This document shows, in pieces, positions 1 to 9,103 of a stretch of DNA of 64,000 nucleotides. The notes beneath the pieces are model-generated. The model was not told the DNA's origin and searched no databases. It was given only the letters and a program-made list of their open reading frames with translations. The translations under genes were made by a program, and so were the position numbers. Source of the stretch: Phytohalomonas tamaricis (GTDB taxonomy: Bacteria > Pseudomonadota > Gammaproteobacteria > Pseudomonadales > Halomonadaceae); assembly GCF_003012345.1 (NCBI RefSeq), contig NZ_PVRV01000019.1, positions 372,001 through 436,000 of the forward strand. The letters run 5' to 3'. Within the stretch, counting starts at the first letter, position 1. Each line of letters starts with the position of its first letter.

Positions 1-106
1 ATTCATCGATTGCCAGCGGCATACGGTCATGCACCTCCCGGGCACTACCTTCGGCGTCACGAGTGATAATCGCCCCCCTCAGCGTCGTACCATCAGCACG
101 AGGCGC
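1..106 (-). pseudogene. Truncated SRAP (YedK/HMCES-like) fragment
   Basis: This stretch aligns almost base for base with positions 2602-2704 inside the intact SRAP gene downstream, in the same orientation, with a few substitutions and one 3-base insertion. On the minus strand it still reads the SRAP segment around the conserved histidine motif (VHDRMPLA). The match stops abruptly at base 106, just before the end of the LysR gene, so the N-terminal half that would carry the catalytic Cys2 is missing. Whether the C-terminal part survives beyond the window edge cannot be seen. It is most simply a remnant of a duplicated SRAP gene cut by a rearrangement that placed the LysR/EamA pair here. Confidence 0.8.
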
Positions 107-125
107 TGGGTGGACTCATGAACGC

Positions 126-1073
126 TCAACGGGCGGTGCCGAGCGTCTCCCGGCTGCAGTTGGCGGTCTCTAATAGCCAGTCGATGAAGCGCGCAACATG
201 GGGAGGCGCCTCGCCGGTGGCGGGGGTCAGCAGATCGTAGGTCATGGGAGAGGCGAGGACATGCTGCCCGCCGAAGGGGCGAACGAGCACGCCGCTTTCC
301 AGCCGGTCCATGGCCAGGGGAGGACTTGCCAGCATGATCCCCCGCCCAGCGATCGCCTGATCCATGGCCAGACCGGACATCGAGTAGCGACGCTGCGGCG
401 CTGCCACCCGGTCGGCAACGCCGGTAGCATTGAGCCATGTCTGCCAGCCCGGGAAGTCAGCGCCCTGCGGTGAGTCCCAGGCGACTTCCAAAAGGGGATG
501 ATGGGCCAGATCGGCCGGCGTCATGGGACAATCGTATTGCTCCAGCAGGGAGGGCGCACAGACGGGAAACAACTCATCGCCGAACAGGCGGTGACTGTTC
601 ACCTCCGACCAGGGGCCGCGACCATAGCGGATCGCCAGACGCGCGCCATCGCCCTGCCAGGCGGGCACCGTCAACGACTCGCTGGCCTCCAGTGAGATAT
701 CGAGACCGCCAATTCTGGCGTCAAAGTCTGCCAGGCGCGGCAACAGCCACAGCTGCAGAAAGGAAGGCAGGACGCTAAGCGTCAGCAGCGGTGTTCGGCG
801 CGCGCTCTCCCGTGCCGTTACAACACCCGCAGCGATGCGCTCGAGCCCACTGTCGATGTCTCTGGCCAGCTGCCGTCCTGTTTCATTTAACTGCACGCCG
901 TTGGCGTGCCGAGCAAAAAGCGAGACGCCAAGCCTGTCTTCGAGCTGCTTGATCTGCCGACTGACCGCGCCGGGGGTGACACCCAACCGGCTGGCGGCGT
1001 GCTTGAAGCTTTCCGTGCGGGCTGCCTCAGCAAATGCCCGCAGCGCATTCAGAGGAAGGCGTTCGATTTTCAT
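126..1073 (-). CDS. LysR-family transcriptional regulator
   Basis: A 315-residue protein of normal LysR length. The N-terminal winged helix-turn-helix (about residues 8-65, with the FAEAARTESFKHAASRLG and VSRQIKQLEDRLG segments) is followed by a periplasmic-binding-protein-like effector domain. The N-terminal wording resembles the GcvA/AmpR branch. It diverges from an EamA-type exporter, with about 97 bases between the two start codons, the classic arrangement for a LysR activator that controls the neighbouring transporter. The effector cannot be read from the sequence. Confidence 0.9.
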   Translation of the reverse strand: MKIERLPLNALRAFAEAARTESFKHAASRLGVTPGAVSRQIKQLEDRLGVSLFARHANGVQLNETGRQLARDIDSGLERIAAGVVTARESARRTPLLTLSVLPSFLQLWLLPRLADFDARIGGLDISLEASESLTVPAWQGDGARLAIRYGRGPWSEVNSHRLFGDELFPVCAPSLLEQYDCPMTPADLAHHPLLEVAWDSPQGADFPGWQTWLNATGVADRVAAPQRRYSMSGLAMDQAIAGRGIMLASPPLAMDRLESGVLVRPFGGQHVLASPMTYDLLTPATGEAPPHVARFIDWLLETANCSRETLGTAR

Positions 1074-1170
1074 GGAATGAGTTTTCCTGAGCCTAGATAT
1101 CCAGATTAATCGTTTGGCGACGCCGTCGGCAAATGCTCAACTTGGCGCCTATTACTGCCAGGGGGGCGAT

Positions 1171-2100
1171 ATGCAAAACACCAGACAGTCGAGCCATACC
1201 ACATCAGCAGCATTGGGCGCGTCACGCCGTCACTTGGACCTTCAGGGCAGTGCCCTGATGGTGCTGTTTTGCCTGGCGCTGGGGGCTCAGCAGGTGGCGA
1301 TCAAGATGGTCGCGGCGGATATCCCACCGCTGGCCCAGGTGGCATTACGCTCATTCATGGCGGCGCTACTGGTGGCGGCGCTGGCCTATTGGCAGGGTAT
1401 TCGAGCGACCGATATGCGGGCGCATATCGGCCCGGGCATTCTGGTAGGGCTGAGCTTTACGGCGGAATTCGTCTTCATCGCGTGGGGGCTTAGCTATACG
1501 CTGGCCTCGCACATGTCGGTGTTTCTCTACACGGCGCCGGTGTTCACGGCTCTGGGGCTGCATCTATGGGTGCCGGGAGAGCGGCTGACGCGACGTCAGT
1601 GGCAGGGCATCGGCCTGGCTTTCGGCGGCATGGTGCTTGCCATGGCCCCGTCGACGGATATCGACAATGCCGGCGATATCCTGCGAGGGGATCTGCTGGG
1701 GCTGCTGGCCGGGCTTGCGTGGACGGCAACCACGCTGGTGATCCGTCGCTCCTCGCTGTCCGAGGCGCCCCCGGTACAGACACTGTGCTACCAGCTCACC
1801 GTTGGCGGCCTGCTATTGTTGCCCGCGAGTGTACTGCTGGGCGATCTCGGGCGCATCCAGCTCACCGGCGTCGCGGTCGCCAGTCTCGCCTTTCAGACGC
1901 TGGTCATCTCTTTCGCGGCACTGCTGCTGTGGTTTACGCTGCTGCGGCGCTACCTGGCCTCGCAAGTGGGCATCTTCTCGTTTCTGTCGCCGGTGTTTGG
2001 CGTGCTGTTCGGTGCGGCGGTGCTGGGTGAACCGTTGACGGTCGGTTTCCTCGCGGGCGGAACGCTTTTACTGGTTGGGTTGCTGGTGGTGACGCGTTAG
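1171..2100 (+). CDS. EamA/DMT-family transporter
   Basis: A 309-residue polytopic inner-membrane protein with about ten hydrophobic helices and two EamA repeats, as in RhaT/YdcZ-like drug and metabolite exporters. The frame is open from a TTG at 1114, but the ATG at 1171 is preceded by a strong purine-rich ribosome binding site (aggggggc), so it is preferred. Divergent from the LysR regulator, which probably controls it. The substrate is unknown; amino acids, their analogues or toxic metabolites are typical for the family. Confidence 0.88.
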   Translation: MQNTRQSSHTTSAALGASRRHLDLQGSALMVLFCLALGAQQVAIKMVAADIPPLAQVALRSFMAALLVAALAYWQGIRATDMRAHIGPGILVGLSFTAEFVFIAWGLSYTLASHMSVFLYTAPVFTALGLHLWVPGERLTRRQWQGIGLAFGGMVLAMAPSTDIDNAGDILRGDLLGLLAGLAWTATTLVIRRSSLSEAPPVQTLCYQLTVGGLLLLPASVLLGDLGRIQLTGVAVASLAFQTLVISFAALLLWFTLLRRYLASQVGIFSFLSPVFGVLFGAAVLGEPLTVGFLAGGTLLLVGLLVVTR

Positions 2101-2440
2101 TGGCTTTGCCTTCCAAACACTGATTAAAATCGGGGTGGAGTGAATACAGTCCCCGATGTATCGGCGCGCAGCGTCTCGGTATATCGGGGACTATCGGGTT
2201 CGCCAGCAGGATCTTTTGATCATCCCACACCACTGCCCTACCTCATCGCCACGCTGACCTGCTCGCCAGCTTCTACTCACACGCTCTACCCCACGGTGTA
2301 CTCCTTGAGCCCGTCCAGACTGCTGGAGCGACCAAAGCCACCGAAAAGCGACATCACGCTGATCGCCTTATAACTGGTTTCTCACCAGCGTCACATTAGC
2401 AGCATCTGCTATACACCCCCGACCTACCATGAGAAGCCGC
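2101..2440. other. Intergenic stretch with an inverted repeat
   Basis: No convincing gene is seen between the EamA gene and the SRAP gene, which converge here. The only structure noticed is the inverted repeat at 2148-2192. Short open frames here lack a ribosome binding site and family resemblance. Confidence 0.6.
2148..2192. repeat. Inverted repeat, possible bidirectional terminator or REP-like unit
   Basis: Arms AGTCCCCGATGTA (2148-2160) and TATATCGGGGACT (2180-2192) pair over 13 positions with one mismatch around a 19-base GC-rich loop. It lies between convergent genes, where a bidirectional terminator is expected, but there is no T-tract, so a REP-like element or RNA-stabilising hairpin is equally possible. 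Confidence 0.5.
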
Positions 2441-3094
2441 TTATGCCGGATTGATCAGGCTATCATCTTCATCATTGCCAGGCCGATTCACCGAAGTACT
2501 GACCGGCCAGTGTTCAATCCGCTCAGCTGCCAGTGGCTGAATCAGTTGTCGCACCATTTCCTTGTCGGTGAGATCACCATCGAGCCAGTCGTCAATGCAG
2601 GATTCATCGAGCGCCAGCGGCATACGGTCATGCACTTCCCGGGCACTACCTTCGGCGTCATGAGTGATTATCGCACCCCCCAGCGTACCATCAGCACGAG
2701 GCGCAAAAATGCCCGCCAGCCAGACCGGTTGGCGGTCGTCGCGGGTCAGATAGTGGGGTTGCTTGCCGTGGTCGGTGGGCAGCCACTCATACCAACCATC
2801 GGCGGGAATGATGCAGCGGTGACGAACAAACGCGCCGCTATAGAATCTTGAGCTTGCCACCTTTTCGAGCCGCGCGTTGATCGGCTGGGGAGCCTTTTCG
2901 CCAGCCCAGTGAGGCCGATAGCCCCACCATATTTCCCCCAGCGCAACGGGACATTCAGGCTCGGCGCGATAGGCCGCCAGAATCCAGGTGCCTGGGGCTA
3001 CGTTGTAACGCGGCTGTAGCGCTTGCTCAGGCAGGTCGAGGTGAAGCTGCTCGGCGGCCTGGCGCTTGTTGAAGAAAGCAAATCGTCCACACAT
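2441..3094 (-). CDS. yedK: SOS response-associated peptidase (SRAP) family protein
   Basis: A 217-residue SRAP protein, full length. The family forms a covalent crosslink between Cys2 and abasic sites in single-stranded DNA and shields them from error-prone repair. The ATG at 3094 puts the essential cysteine at position 2 (MCGRF); the frame opens 39 bases earlier, but using that start would bury Cys2, so it is rejected. Conserved landmarks are YNVAPG, the CIIPADGWYEW segment with its catalytic Glu, and the late His in VHDRMP. A fragment of a paralogue lies at 1-106 in the same orientation. No associated translesion polymerase gene is nearby. Confidence 0.93.
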   Translation of the reverse strand: MCGRFAFFNKRQAAEQLHLDLPEQALQPRYNVAPGTWILAAYRAEPECPVALGEIWWGYRPHWAGEKAPQPINARLEKVASSRFYSGAFVRHRCIIPADGWYEWLPTDHGKQPHYLTRDDRQPVWLAGIFAPRADGTLGGAIITHDAEGSAREVHDRMPLALDESCIDDWLDGDLTDKEMVRQLIQPLAAERIEHWPVSTSVNRPGNDEDDSLINPA

Positions 3095-3284
3095 ATTCGT
3101 AGTGTAGCGCTTATTGCGCGCTGTACCTGACACAGCGATAGCGATATTGGCGTGCCATCGAGCATGATCAGATCAGCGCTTGAATCTATCGCTTATAGCG
3201 CCAACGCTTAACATGAGGCCGTGTCGCAAGATTCGGCATGGACAGCCAAGGCGAAAATGCCCCACCTTCATTAAGGAAATGACT

Positions 3285-3878
3285 ATGGAAAATCCTCAGA
3301 ATTTGCGCTTCGTCACCCTGCTCGGCAGCCTACGCCGTGGCTCTTTCAACCGTATCATTGCCAATGCACTACCAAGCCTGGCCCCCGAAGGCGTGACCAT
3401 TGAACCTCTCGGTTCGGTGGGCGACCTGCCCCACTATGATGCTGACCTGCAGGAACAAGGCTTCCCAGCGGCCGTGCTGGAGATGGGACGCGCCATTGCC
3501 GCAGCAGACGCCGTCATTATCGTCATGCCGGAATATAACTACTCGGTGCCTGGCGCGCTCAAGAACGCTCTGGACTGGCTCTCACGCCTGCCCGATACGC
3601 CCATGTTCGGTAAACCCGTCGCGATTCAGACTGCGTCTCCCGGCATGATTGGCGGCGCGCGGGCCCAGCATCAACTGCGCCAAGTGCTGGTCTATCTTAA
3701 TGCTCAGGTGCTGAACAAGCCGGAAGTCATGGTCGGCCAGGTCGCAGACAAAGTGAATACCGTCAGCGGCGAGTTGACTGATCAATCAACTCGCGAGCAT
3801 CTCGCTGGCCAGCTTGTAGCGCTCGCTCAGGTGGCACAACAGCAGCGCCAGATTATGGCGTCAGGTAGCGTCCAATAG
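3285..3878 (+). CDS. NADPH-dependent FMN reductase (flavodoxin-like fold)
   Basis: A 197-residue protein of the NADPH:FMN reductase/ArsH-like family. The N-terminal FMN phosphate loop (GSLRRGSFNR) and the signature PEYNYSVPGALKNALDW are clear, followed by ASPGMIGGARAQHQLRQ. The frame opens at 3180, but an AAGGA box seven bases before the ATG at 3285 fixes that start. Relatives such as ChrR and YieF reduce quinones, chromate or azo dyes using a bound flavin and limit redox cycling. It stands alone between the SRAP gene and a GFA-family gene. Confidence 0.9.
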   Translation: MENPQNLRFVTLLGSLRRGSFNRIIANALPSLAPEGVTIEPLGSVGDLPHYDADLQEQGFPAAVLEMGRAIAAADAVIIVMPEYNYSVPGALKNALDWLSRLPDTPMFGKPVAIQTASPGMIGGARAQHQLRQVLVYLNAQVLNKPEVMVGQVADKVNTVSGELTDQSTREHLAGQLVALAQVAQQQRQIMASGSVQ

Positions 3879-3934
3879 CCCCTGACAGCATCGCGCAACA
3901 CCCGCAGCGACTGCGAGACACCGTCGCTGCGGGG

Positions 3935-4300
3935 TCAGGTCTGACGATCAGAGGGATGATTGGCCCCGTCACTCCAAGGAATTTCACCAAGATCGCGTGG
4001 GTTGATACCGTAAATATTGCCAACGTTGATACCGTATTCGCTCGGGTTCGAACGTCGTCGGTGATGGGTATAGATTCCACAAGTCTTGCAGAAGTAGTGC
4101 TTGGCTGTCTTTGTACCCCACTCGTATAACGCCAAATGCTCTGCTCCTGAAACCTCAAGCTTTTCAATCGGGACACTGGCCGCGATTGCGCCACGTCGAC
4201 GGCAAAATGAACAGTCACAGCGGCGAACAGAGGTAAAATCTTCTAGCGGAAACCGCAGCGTCACGGCACCGCAGTGACAACTGGCTATGCGCAACGTCAT
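3935..4300 (-). CDS. GFA/CENP-V-fold zinc protein
   Basis: A 121-residue protein with the Mss4-like zinc fold of the glutathione-dependent formaldehyde-activating (GFA) family. Cysteine clusters are visible as SCHCGAV near the N-terminus, CDCSFCRRRG around residue 30 and FCKTCGIYTHH around residue 70. Most members bind zinc and have no proven activity; the name GFA comes from an enzyme that promotes S-hydroxymethylglutathione formation, so function should not be taken from it. The formaldehyde-dehydrogenase-like gene at 7964-9103 is too distant to count as an operon partner. Confidence 0.88.
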   Translation of the reverse strand: MTLRIASCHCGAVTLRFPLEDFTSVRRCDCSFCRRRGAIAASVPIEKLEVSGAEHLALYEWGTKTAKHYFCKTCGIYTHHRRRSNPSEYGINVGNIYGINPRDLGEIPWSDGANHPSDRQT

Positions 4301-4499
4301 CGGAGTACTCCTTGCCGGTAGGCCTGGTAGCGATTAAACAAGCGCCCTCTTGTACACCTATTATGTCCTGCCCCAAACAATTGTCCTGCTAGCATTGGCA
4401 TCCGTGCTCACCCTATCGACAAGGTGTCGCCACATATTGCAAAAAAAGCACTAACCTGCGCAAATAGCGCCCATCTCCTTTGCCTATCTGCCCATACCG

Positions 4500-5963
4500 A
4501 TGCCCCACAATACCGCCATAAAAGAAAACGACAGCAAGCAGATGCAGCAACTCCTTGCCGAATTGATCGAAGGCGTCATATTAATCAATCCCAACGGCAC
4601 GCTTGTATGGGCCAACCAGGCCGCGCTGGACATGCATGGCGTCGACGACATCGCGGGATTGGGAAAGGATCGACAGCAGTACAGTGCGCGTTTTACGCTG
4701 CGTTATCGCAACAACCACCCCGTCGAGAAAGGCAGCTATCCGATTGACCGTGCAGTAGCGGGAGAGGACTTCAGTGATGTAATCGTTGAGGTATTCCCAG
4801 CCGGTCAGGAAGACGTCTACTGGGTCCATCGTGCTCGCGGGTTGACGCTGCACAATGCCCAGGATGAGCTCGAATATGTCGCCCTGGTGCTACAGGACAT
4901 CACCGACTGGGCCAATGCCGAAGCGCGCTTCGAAAAGACCTTCAACGCCAATCCGGCACCTGCGCTGATCTGCGGTGTCGGTGACCTGCGCTTTATCAAG
5001 GTCAACCGGGGCTTTCTGGAAATGACCGGATATAAAAGCGACGAGGTCATCGGCCGCTCGATTTACGAAATCGACGTCTTCGAAAATGCCCTGCACCGTA
5101 CCAGAGCGATCAGCCATCTCTGCGAAGGGACAACCATTCCGCAAACGGAAGCCACTCTGCGCTTGTCCGAGGGCGATACCAAGCACGTCATTGTTGCCGG
5201 ACAGCCGTTGGACGTCTGTGACAATGCCTGCATGCTACTTACCTTTACCGATCTCGAGCCGACCCGCAAAGCCGAGCAGGCGCTCACGCAGAGTGAAGAG
5301 CGTTTTCAAAAGGCGTTTCGCATGTCTCCGGTGGCTAGCGCAGTGGCTACCGCCGATGAGTTCGTCCTGATTGATGTCAATCAAGCCTTCATCAAGGCTA
5401 CCGGTTACAGTGCCGATGAGTTGCAAGGCCAATCCACGCGTACCCTTGCCTTGTGGCCGGACAGTGAGTGCAACCATATACGCCAAAGGCTGAAGGAGTC
5501 CGGCAGCCTCAAGGATAGGGATATAAAGCTCCAGACCGAAGAGGGTGAAGCCCTGGATTGCCTGCTCTATGCCGAGGCAGTCGTCATCAACGAGCAAGAT
5601 TGCGCACTCATCTCTCTGATGGACATCACCGAGCGCAAGCGCAGTGAAGGTGAGCTGCTCCAGGCGATCGAAACCGTCATGCAGGACACCTCCTGGTTCA
5701 GCCAGACATTGCTTGAGAAGCTTTCCAATGTACGCCGCCCTGCGGATGCCAGCACCGGCACCAACTTAGACGATCTTACCTCGCGTGAGCGTGACGTTTT
5801 CTCGCTCATTTATCAGGGGCTGTCCGACAAGGAAATTGCCAAACAGCTCGATATCGCTCCCAATACGGTACGTAATTATGTCTCGGCCATCTATGGCAAG
5901 CTCAATGTACACAGCCGTGGGGAGGCCATTGTCTGGGCACGTGAAAGGGGTATGCGTCTTTAA
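4500..5963 (+). CDS. Triple-PAS sensor regulator with LuxR-type DNA-binding domain
   Basis: A 487-residue one-component regulator. Three PAS domains follow one another (about residues 14-125, 135-255 and 265-385; each has a PAS core and the later ones end in PAC-like LISLMDITERK segments). The C-terminal 65 residues are a LuxR/GerE helix-turn-helix (LTSRERDVFSLIYQGLSDKEIAKQL...NTVRNYVSAIYGKL). No membrane segment or receiver domain is present, so it should sense a cytoplasmic ligand, redox state or light. No ribosome binding site is obvious at 4500; the internal ATG at 4542 is an alternative start that would leave all domains intact. Target genes are not evident. Confidence 0.87.
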   Translation: MPHNTAIKENDSKQMQQLLAELIEGVILINPNGTLVWANQAALDMHGVDDIAGLGKDRQQYSARFTLRYRNNHPVEKGSYPIDRAVAGEDFSDVIVEVFPAGQEDVYWVHRARGLTLHNAQDELEYVALVLQDITDWANAEARFEKTFNANPAPALICGVGDLRFIKVNRGFLEMTGYKSDEVIGRSIYEIDVFENALHRTRAISHLCEGTTIPQTEATLRLSEGDTKHVIVAGQPLDVCDNACMLLTFTDLEPTRKAEQALTQSEERFQKAFRMSPVASAVATADEFVLIDVNQAFIKATGYSADELQGQSTRTLALWPDSECNHIRQRLKESGSLKDRDIKLQTEEGEALDCLLYAEAVVINEQDCALISLMDITERKRSEGELLQAIETVMQDTSWFSQTLLEKLSNVRRPADASTGTNLDDLTSRERDVFSLIYQGLSDKEIAKQLDIAPNTVRNYVSAIYGKLNVHSRGEAIVWARERGMRL

Positions 5964-6316
5964 TGTTGAGCACCGCAACGCCAGGCAGGCATTCCTGCAA
6001 ATGCACTAGGTTACCCAGTGCATTTAGGCCTATCAGCACGAAAGGTTTCCCTTTAAAGTACACCTCAAGTCGGCGGGGATACATGGATGTATCACAACCT
6101 GTCAGGATAAAAGGATTTGTCCTCCGGCCTCCTTGTATGCGGCATTAAAGGGCAAGGCAGCTTGCCCTATCGAAGGGACAAGGAAGATCTCTTCACTGAA
6201 TGCTTGACGGCCATGGATGGCCACAGCCAGACAAGGCAAAACGGCTACTCTCCCTCACGGGAAGTAGCCGTTTTTTATTTATCTGTCATCGTTAGGCGAT
6301 AACACGTAGAAGTGAC
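5964..6316. other. Intergenic region with two hairpins
   Basis: No gene is supported between the PAS-LuxR gene and the DUF808 gene, which converge. It holds a hairpin at 5999-6025 (arms AAATGCACT / AGTGCATTT, 9-base loop), which may end the PAS-LuxR transcript, and the strong terminator at 6238-6274. Confidence 0.6.
6238..6274. terminator. Strong bidirectional intrinsic terminator
   Basis: A stem AAAACGGCTACT / AGTAGCCGTTTT is extended by an inner TCCC/GGGA pairing around a TCAC loop, with a T-run on the plus strand and an A-run that serves the minus strand. It lies between the convergent PAS-LuxR and DUF808 genes and can end both transcripts. Confidence 0.85.
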
Positions 6317-7255
6317 TCAGTGAGACACCATTTTCTGCTTGAGCGCACTGACTGCTTTCACCACACCCAGCACTACGGCACCGGCGACAACGCCGAAAAT
6401 AACATTGAAAAGCGTTGAGCTGAGCGGTTGGATAACCACACCTACGCCGGGAATATCGCCTGATATCTCGGCAAAGCTCTCAACAGAGTGATGAAGGAAG
6501 GGAACCCCATGGGTAAGAATACCGCCGCCCACCATAAACATCGCCACCGTGCCGATGATGGAAAGGCTCTTCATCAAGTAAGGCGCTGCGCTGACAATAC
6601 CATTGCCTATGGCACGCGCCGCAGCCGCCGTCTTATTGCTCAGATATAGGCCCAGATCATCCAGCTTCACAATCCCTGCCACCAGGCCATAGACCCCGAT
6701 AGTCATGAGAATAGCAATGGTGGCCATCACGATAATCTGCTGCGTCATGCTGGCACCGGCTACGGTACCCAGCGTAATGGCGATAATTTCCGCAGAAAGA
6801 ATAAAGTCGGTGCGCACCGCGCCTTTGATCTTCTCTTTCTCCAATGCGGTGACATCGACATCGGAATCAGCCATCGCCTGAGCATGTTCGGCATGCTTAT
6901 CCTTATCCGTCTCGCCGCGATGCAAAAACTTGTGCGCCAGCTTTTCAAAGCCTTCGTAGCATAAAAAAGCCCCGCCGAGCATTAACAGCGGCGTCACCAA
7001 CCACGGCGCAAAAGCACTGATCACCAGCGCCGTTGGCACTAGAATTAGCTTGTTTAGAAATGAACCCTTGGCCACGGCCCAGACCACCGGCAGCTCCCTA
7101 TCGGCCTTGACGCCGGTTACTTGCTGCGCATTCAACGCCAGATCATCACCGAGCACGCCGGTCGTTTTCTTGGCCGCCATTTTTGTCATCAGCGACACAT
7201 CATCGAGAATCGTGGAGATATCGTCGATTAGGGTAAGTAAGCTGGCACCTGCCAT
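6317..7255 (-). CDS. DUF808 (YedI-family) membrane protein
   Basis: A 312-residue polytopic membrane protein. The N-terminus MAGASLLTLIDDISTILDDVSLMTKMAAKKTTGVLGDDLALNAQQVTG is the hallmark of DUF808/YedI, and several long hydrophobic helices follow. Length and start match the family. The molecular function is unknown. A strong terminator lies just beyond its stop codon. Confidence 0.92.
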   Translation of the reverse strand: MAGASLLTLIDDISTILDDVSLMTKMAAKKTTGVLGDDLALNAQQVTGVKADRELPVVWAVAKGSFLNKLILVPTALVISAFAPWLVTPLLMLGGAFLCYEGFEKLAHKFLHRGETDKDKHAEHAQAMADSDVDVTALEKEKIKGAVRTDFILSAEIIAITLGTVAGASMTQQIIVMATIAILMTIGVYGLVAGIVKLDDLGLYLSNKTAAAARAIGNGIVSAAPYLMKSLSIIGTVAMFMVGGGILTHGVPFLHHSVESFAEISGDIPGVGVVIQPLSSTLFNVIFGVVAGAVVLGVVKAVSALKQKMVSH

Positions 7256-7414
7256 GTAATAAACCTCCGCGATAGTTTCTTCATCCAGCTTAGGCTTTAG
7301 GCGAAGCGCCGCTTGATATCTTCAGCAACAAAAAAGATTCCTCTTCTGGCGAGCCCGACAAGAGTGTCCTAGATTAATCTCGATCAATTATTCAATGCAT
7401 GACAAAGGCAGAAG

Positions 7415-7591
7415 ATGAAAACGCTCACTACGTTAATGATGGCCCTTTTCACAGCCGCTGCGCTGACAGCCTGTGTTGATCAATCCGACGATGAACAAGG
7501 CACCTCTGACAACCCCTCCGAAGGCGCTTCAATTCAGATGCAGGACAAGGCTACTGACCCTGTTCAGGATGAAAGCGACAGCACTAACTAA
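7415..7591 (+). CDS. Small acidic lipoprotein
   Basis: A 58-residue open frame. Residues 1-19 are a signal peptide ending in the lipobox LTAC, so Cys20 should be acylated and the product anchored in the membrane. The mature part is about 39 residues, very rich in Asp, Glu, Ser and Gln, with no predicted fold. A purine-rich ggcagaag precedes the ATG. It resembles the short lipoproteins of unknown function that are common in gammaproteobacteria. The divergent DUF808 gene starts 160 bases upstream, so they may share a regulatory region. Confidence 0.7.
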   Translation: MKTLTTLMMALFTAAALTACVDQSDDEQGTSDNPSEGASIQMQDKATDPVQDESDSTN

Positions 7592-7963
7592 AGAATATGT
7601 AAGATGAAGCGCATTGGATGAGCGAGAGAACGCTGGCGGTGAACGATCCTTACATGGATGTTCATGCTGACTGCAACGGCCCTCTCGTTCACTCCATAGC
7701 GACCGTATGGTTACTTTAAACTGCTGCCTCCTTATCCAAGCGATACACATCTTTCTTTATTGATTCCGACCCACCTGGCGCTCGCGTTGCACTTTCTGCC
7801 GGGATGCAATAACCATCTATCGGCTGGGCGAATACTGCAGCAAAATAACAGTGCGGCACCGCTTTAGTGTGCCGTTGGCACAGCAATGAGCGGCACCGAT
7901 GCCCAGAAAGACATCAGTACCGCCCATCACGACATAAAGATTAACTTATTTGTCGCTTGCTGC
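7592..7963. other. Intergenic region without a supported gene
   Basis: Between the small lipoprotein gene and the 3' end of the zinc dehydrogenase gene. Short open frames exist but none has a ribosome binding site or a family resemblance. Imperfect inverted repeats around 7618-7695 might terminate transcription, but no clean T-tract is seen. Confidence 0.5.
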
Positions 7964-9103
7964 TTAGGCAGAAGGCTTGAGGATTACTTTGGTCCAGCCG
8001 TCGTCGCGATTATCGAAGTGCTTGTAAGCCTCGGGCGCTTCATCGAGCTTCAGACTATGCGAGATGATTTGTGAAGGCTGCGCCTTGCCAGCATGAATCA
8101 AACGCGCCAGCTTGCGGTTATACGCTTTGACGTTAGCCTGACCGGTACGAATGAACTGGCCCTTGAACCAGAAGCTGCCGAAATCAAAGGCCATCTTGCC
8201 CTGCTTTGCCAACTCATCTGCACCACCGGGGTCCTGCGGTACGAAAACGCCGACAGCACCGATGCCACCCGTGGCACGCGTGGAAGCCACCAGATTGTTC
8301 ATTGTCAGCGAATTGTCTTCATGGCCGTGGTGGTCACAGCACTGATAACCAACGCACTCACAGCCCCGATCGGTGCCGCGTCCGTCGGTAAGGTTGAGAA
8401 TCTGATCGACAGCATCGCCTTCAACCGCATGGATCGGCTTGGCCCCCATCTTCTCAGCAAGCGCCAGACGATCGGGCTGGTTATCGATGACAAAGACCTC
8501 TGAGGCACCCTTGATGATGGCTGAATGCGCTGCCATCAGCCCTACCGGTCCGGCACCATAGATGGCAATGCTTTCGCCTGCCTGCAGGCCGGCCAGTTCG
8601 GTAGCATGCCAACCGGTGGGGAAAATATCGGTGAGCATGACATAGTCGTTTTCACGTTCGACCGCGTCATCGGGCAGTACCAGACAGTTGAAATCGGCAT
8701 AAGGCACGCGCAGCAGTTCAGCCTGTCCGCCTGAATAGTCGCCCATTTCCGCAAAACCATAAGCCGCGCCGGCACTGCCGGGGTTGGTGGTCAGGCAGAA
8801 GCCGGTCAGGCCCTTCTCACAGTTCTCGCAAAAACCACAGCCAATGTTAAAAGGCAGGCTGACATAATCGCCTACCTTAACCCGATCGACACCGGCACCG
8901 ACTTCAACGACTTCACCCATGTTTTCATGGCCGAAGATACGCCCCTGCTCAAAGCTGGTGCGCCCCTCATACATATGCAGATCAGAGCCGCAAATATTAG
9001 TGGTAGTGACGCGGACCAGAACATCGGTAGGTTTTTCGATCTTGGCATCGGGTACATCTTTCACGCTGACGTCACGGGGTCCGTTATAAACGACGGCTTT
9101 CAT
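7964..9103 (-). CDS. Zinc-dependent dehydrogenase, glutathione-independent formaldehyde dehydrogenase family
   Basis: A 379-residue medium-chain dehydrogenase of the FDH-like branch. Visible features are the catalytic zinc segment (NICGSDLHMYEG, GHENMGEVVEVG), the structural zinc cluster (CGFCENCEKGLTGFC), the Rossmann loop GAGPVGLMAAHSA and the FDH-type insertion GCECVGYQCC. The family oxidises formaldehyde or other aldehydes and alcohols with NAD+. The frame is open 99 bases further upstream, but GGAGG six bases before the ATG at 9103 fixes the start. It is transcribed alone, so the substrate is not given by context. Confidence 0.9.
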   Translation of the reverse strand: MKAVVYNGPRDVSVKDVPDAKIEKPTDVLVRVTTTNICGSDLHMYEGRTSFEQGRIFGHENMGEVVEVGAGVDRVKVGDYVSLPFNIGCGFCENCEKGLTGFCLTTNPGSAGAAYGFAEMGDYSGGQAELLRVPYADFNCLVLPDDAVERENDYVMLTDIFPTGWHATELAGLQAGESIAIYGAGPVGLMAAHSAIIKGASEVFVIDNQPDRLALAEKMGAKPIHAVEGDAVDQILNLTDGRGTDRGCECVGYQCCDHHGHEDNSLTMNNLVASTRATGGIGAVGVFVPQDPGGADELAKQGKMAFDFGSFWFKGQFIRTGQANVKAYNRKLARLIHAGKAQPSQIISHSLKLDEAPEAYKHFDNRDDGWTKVILKPSA

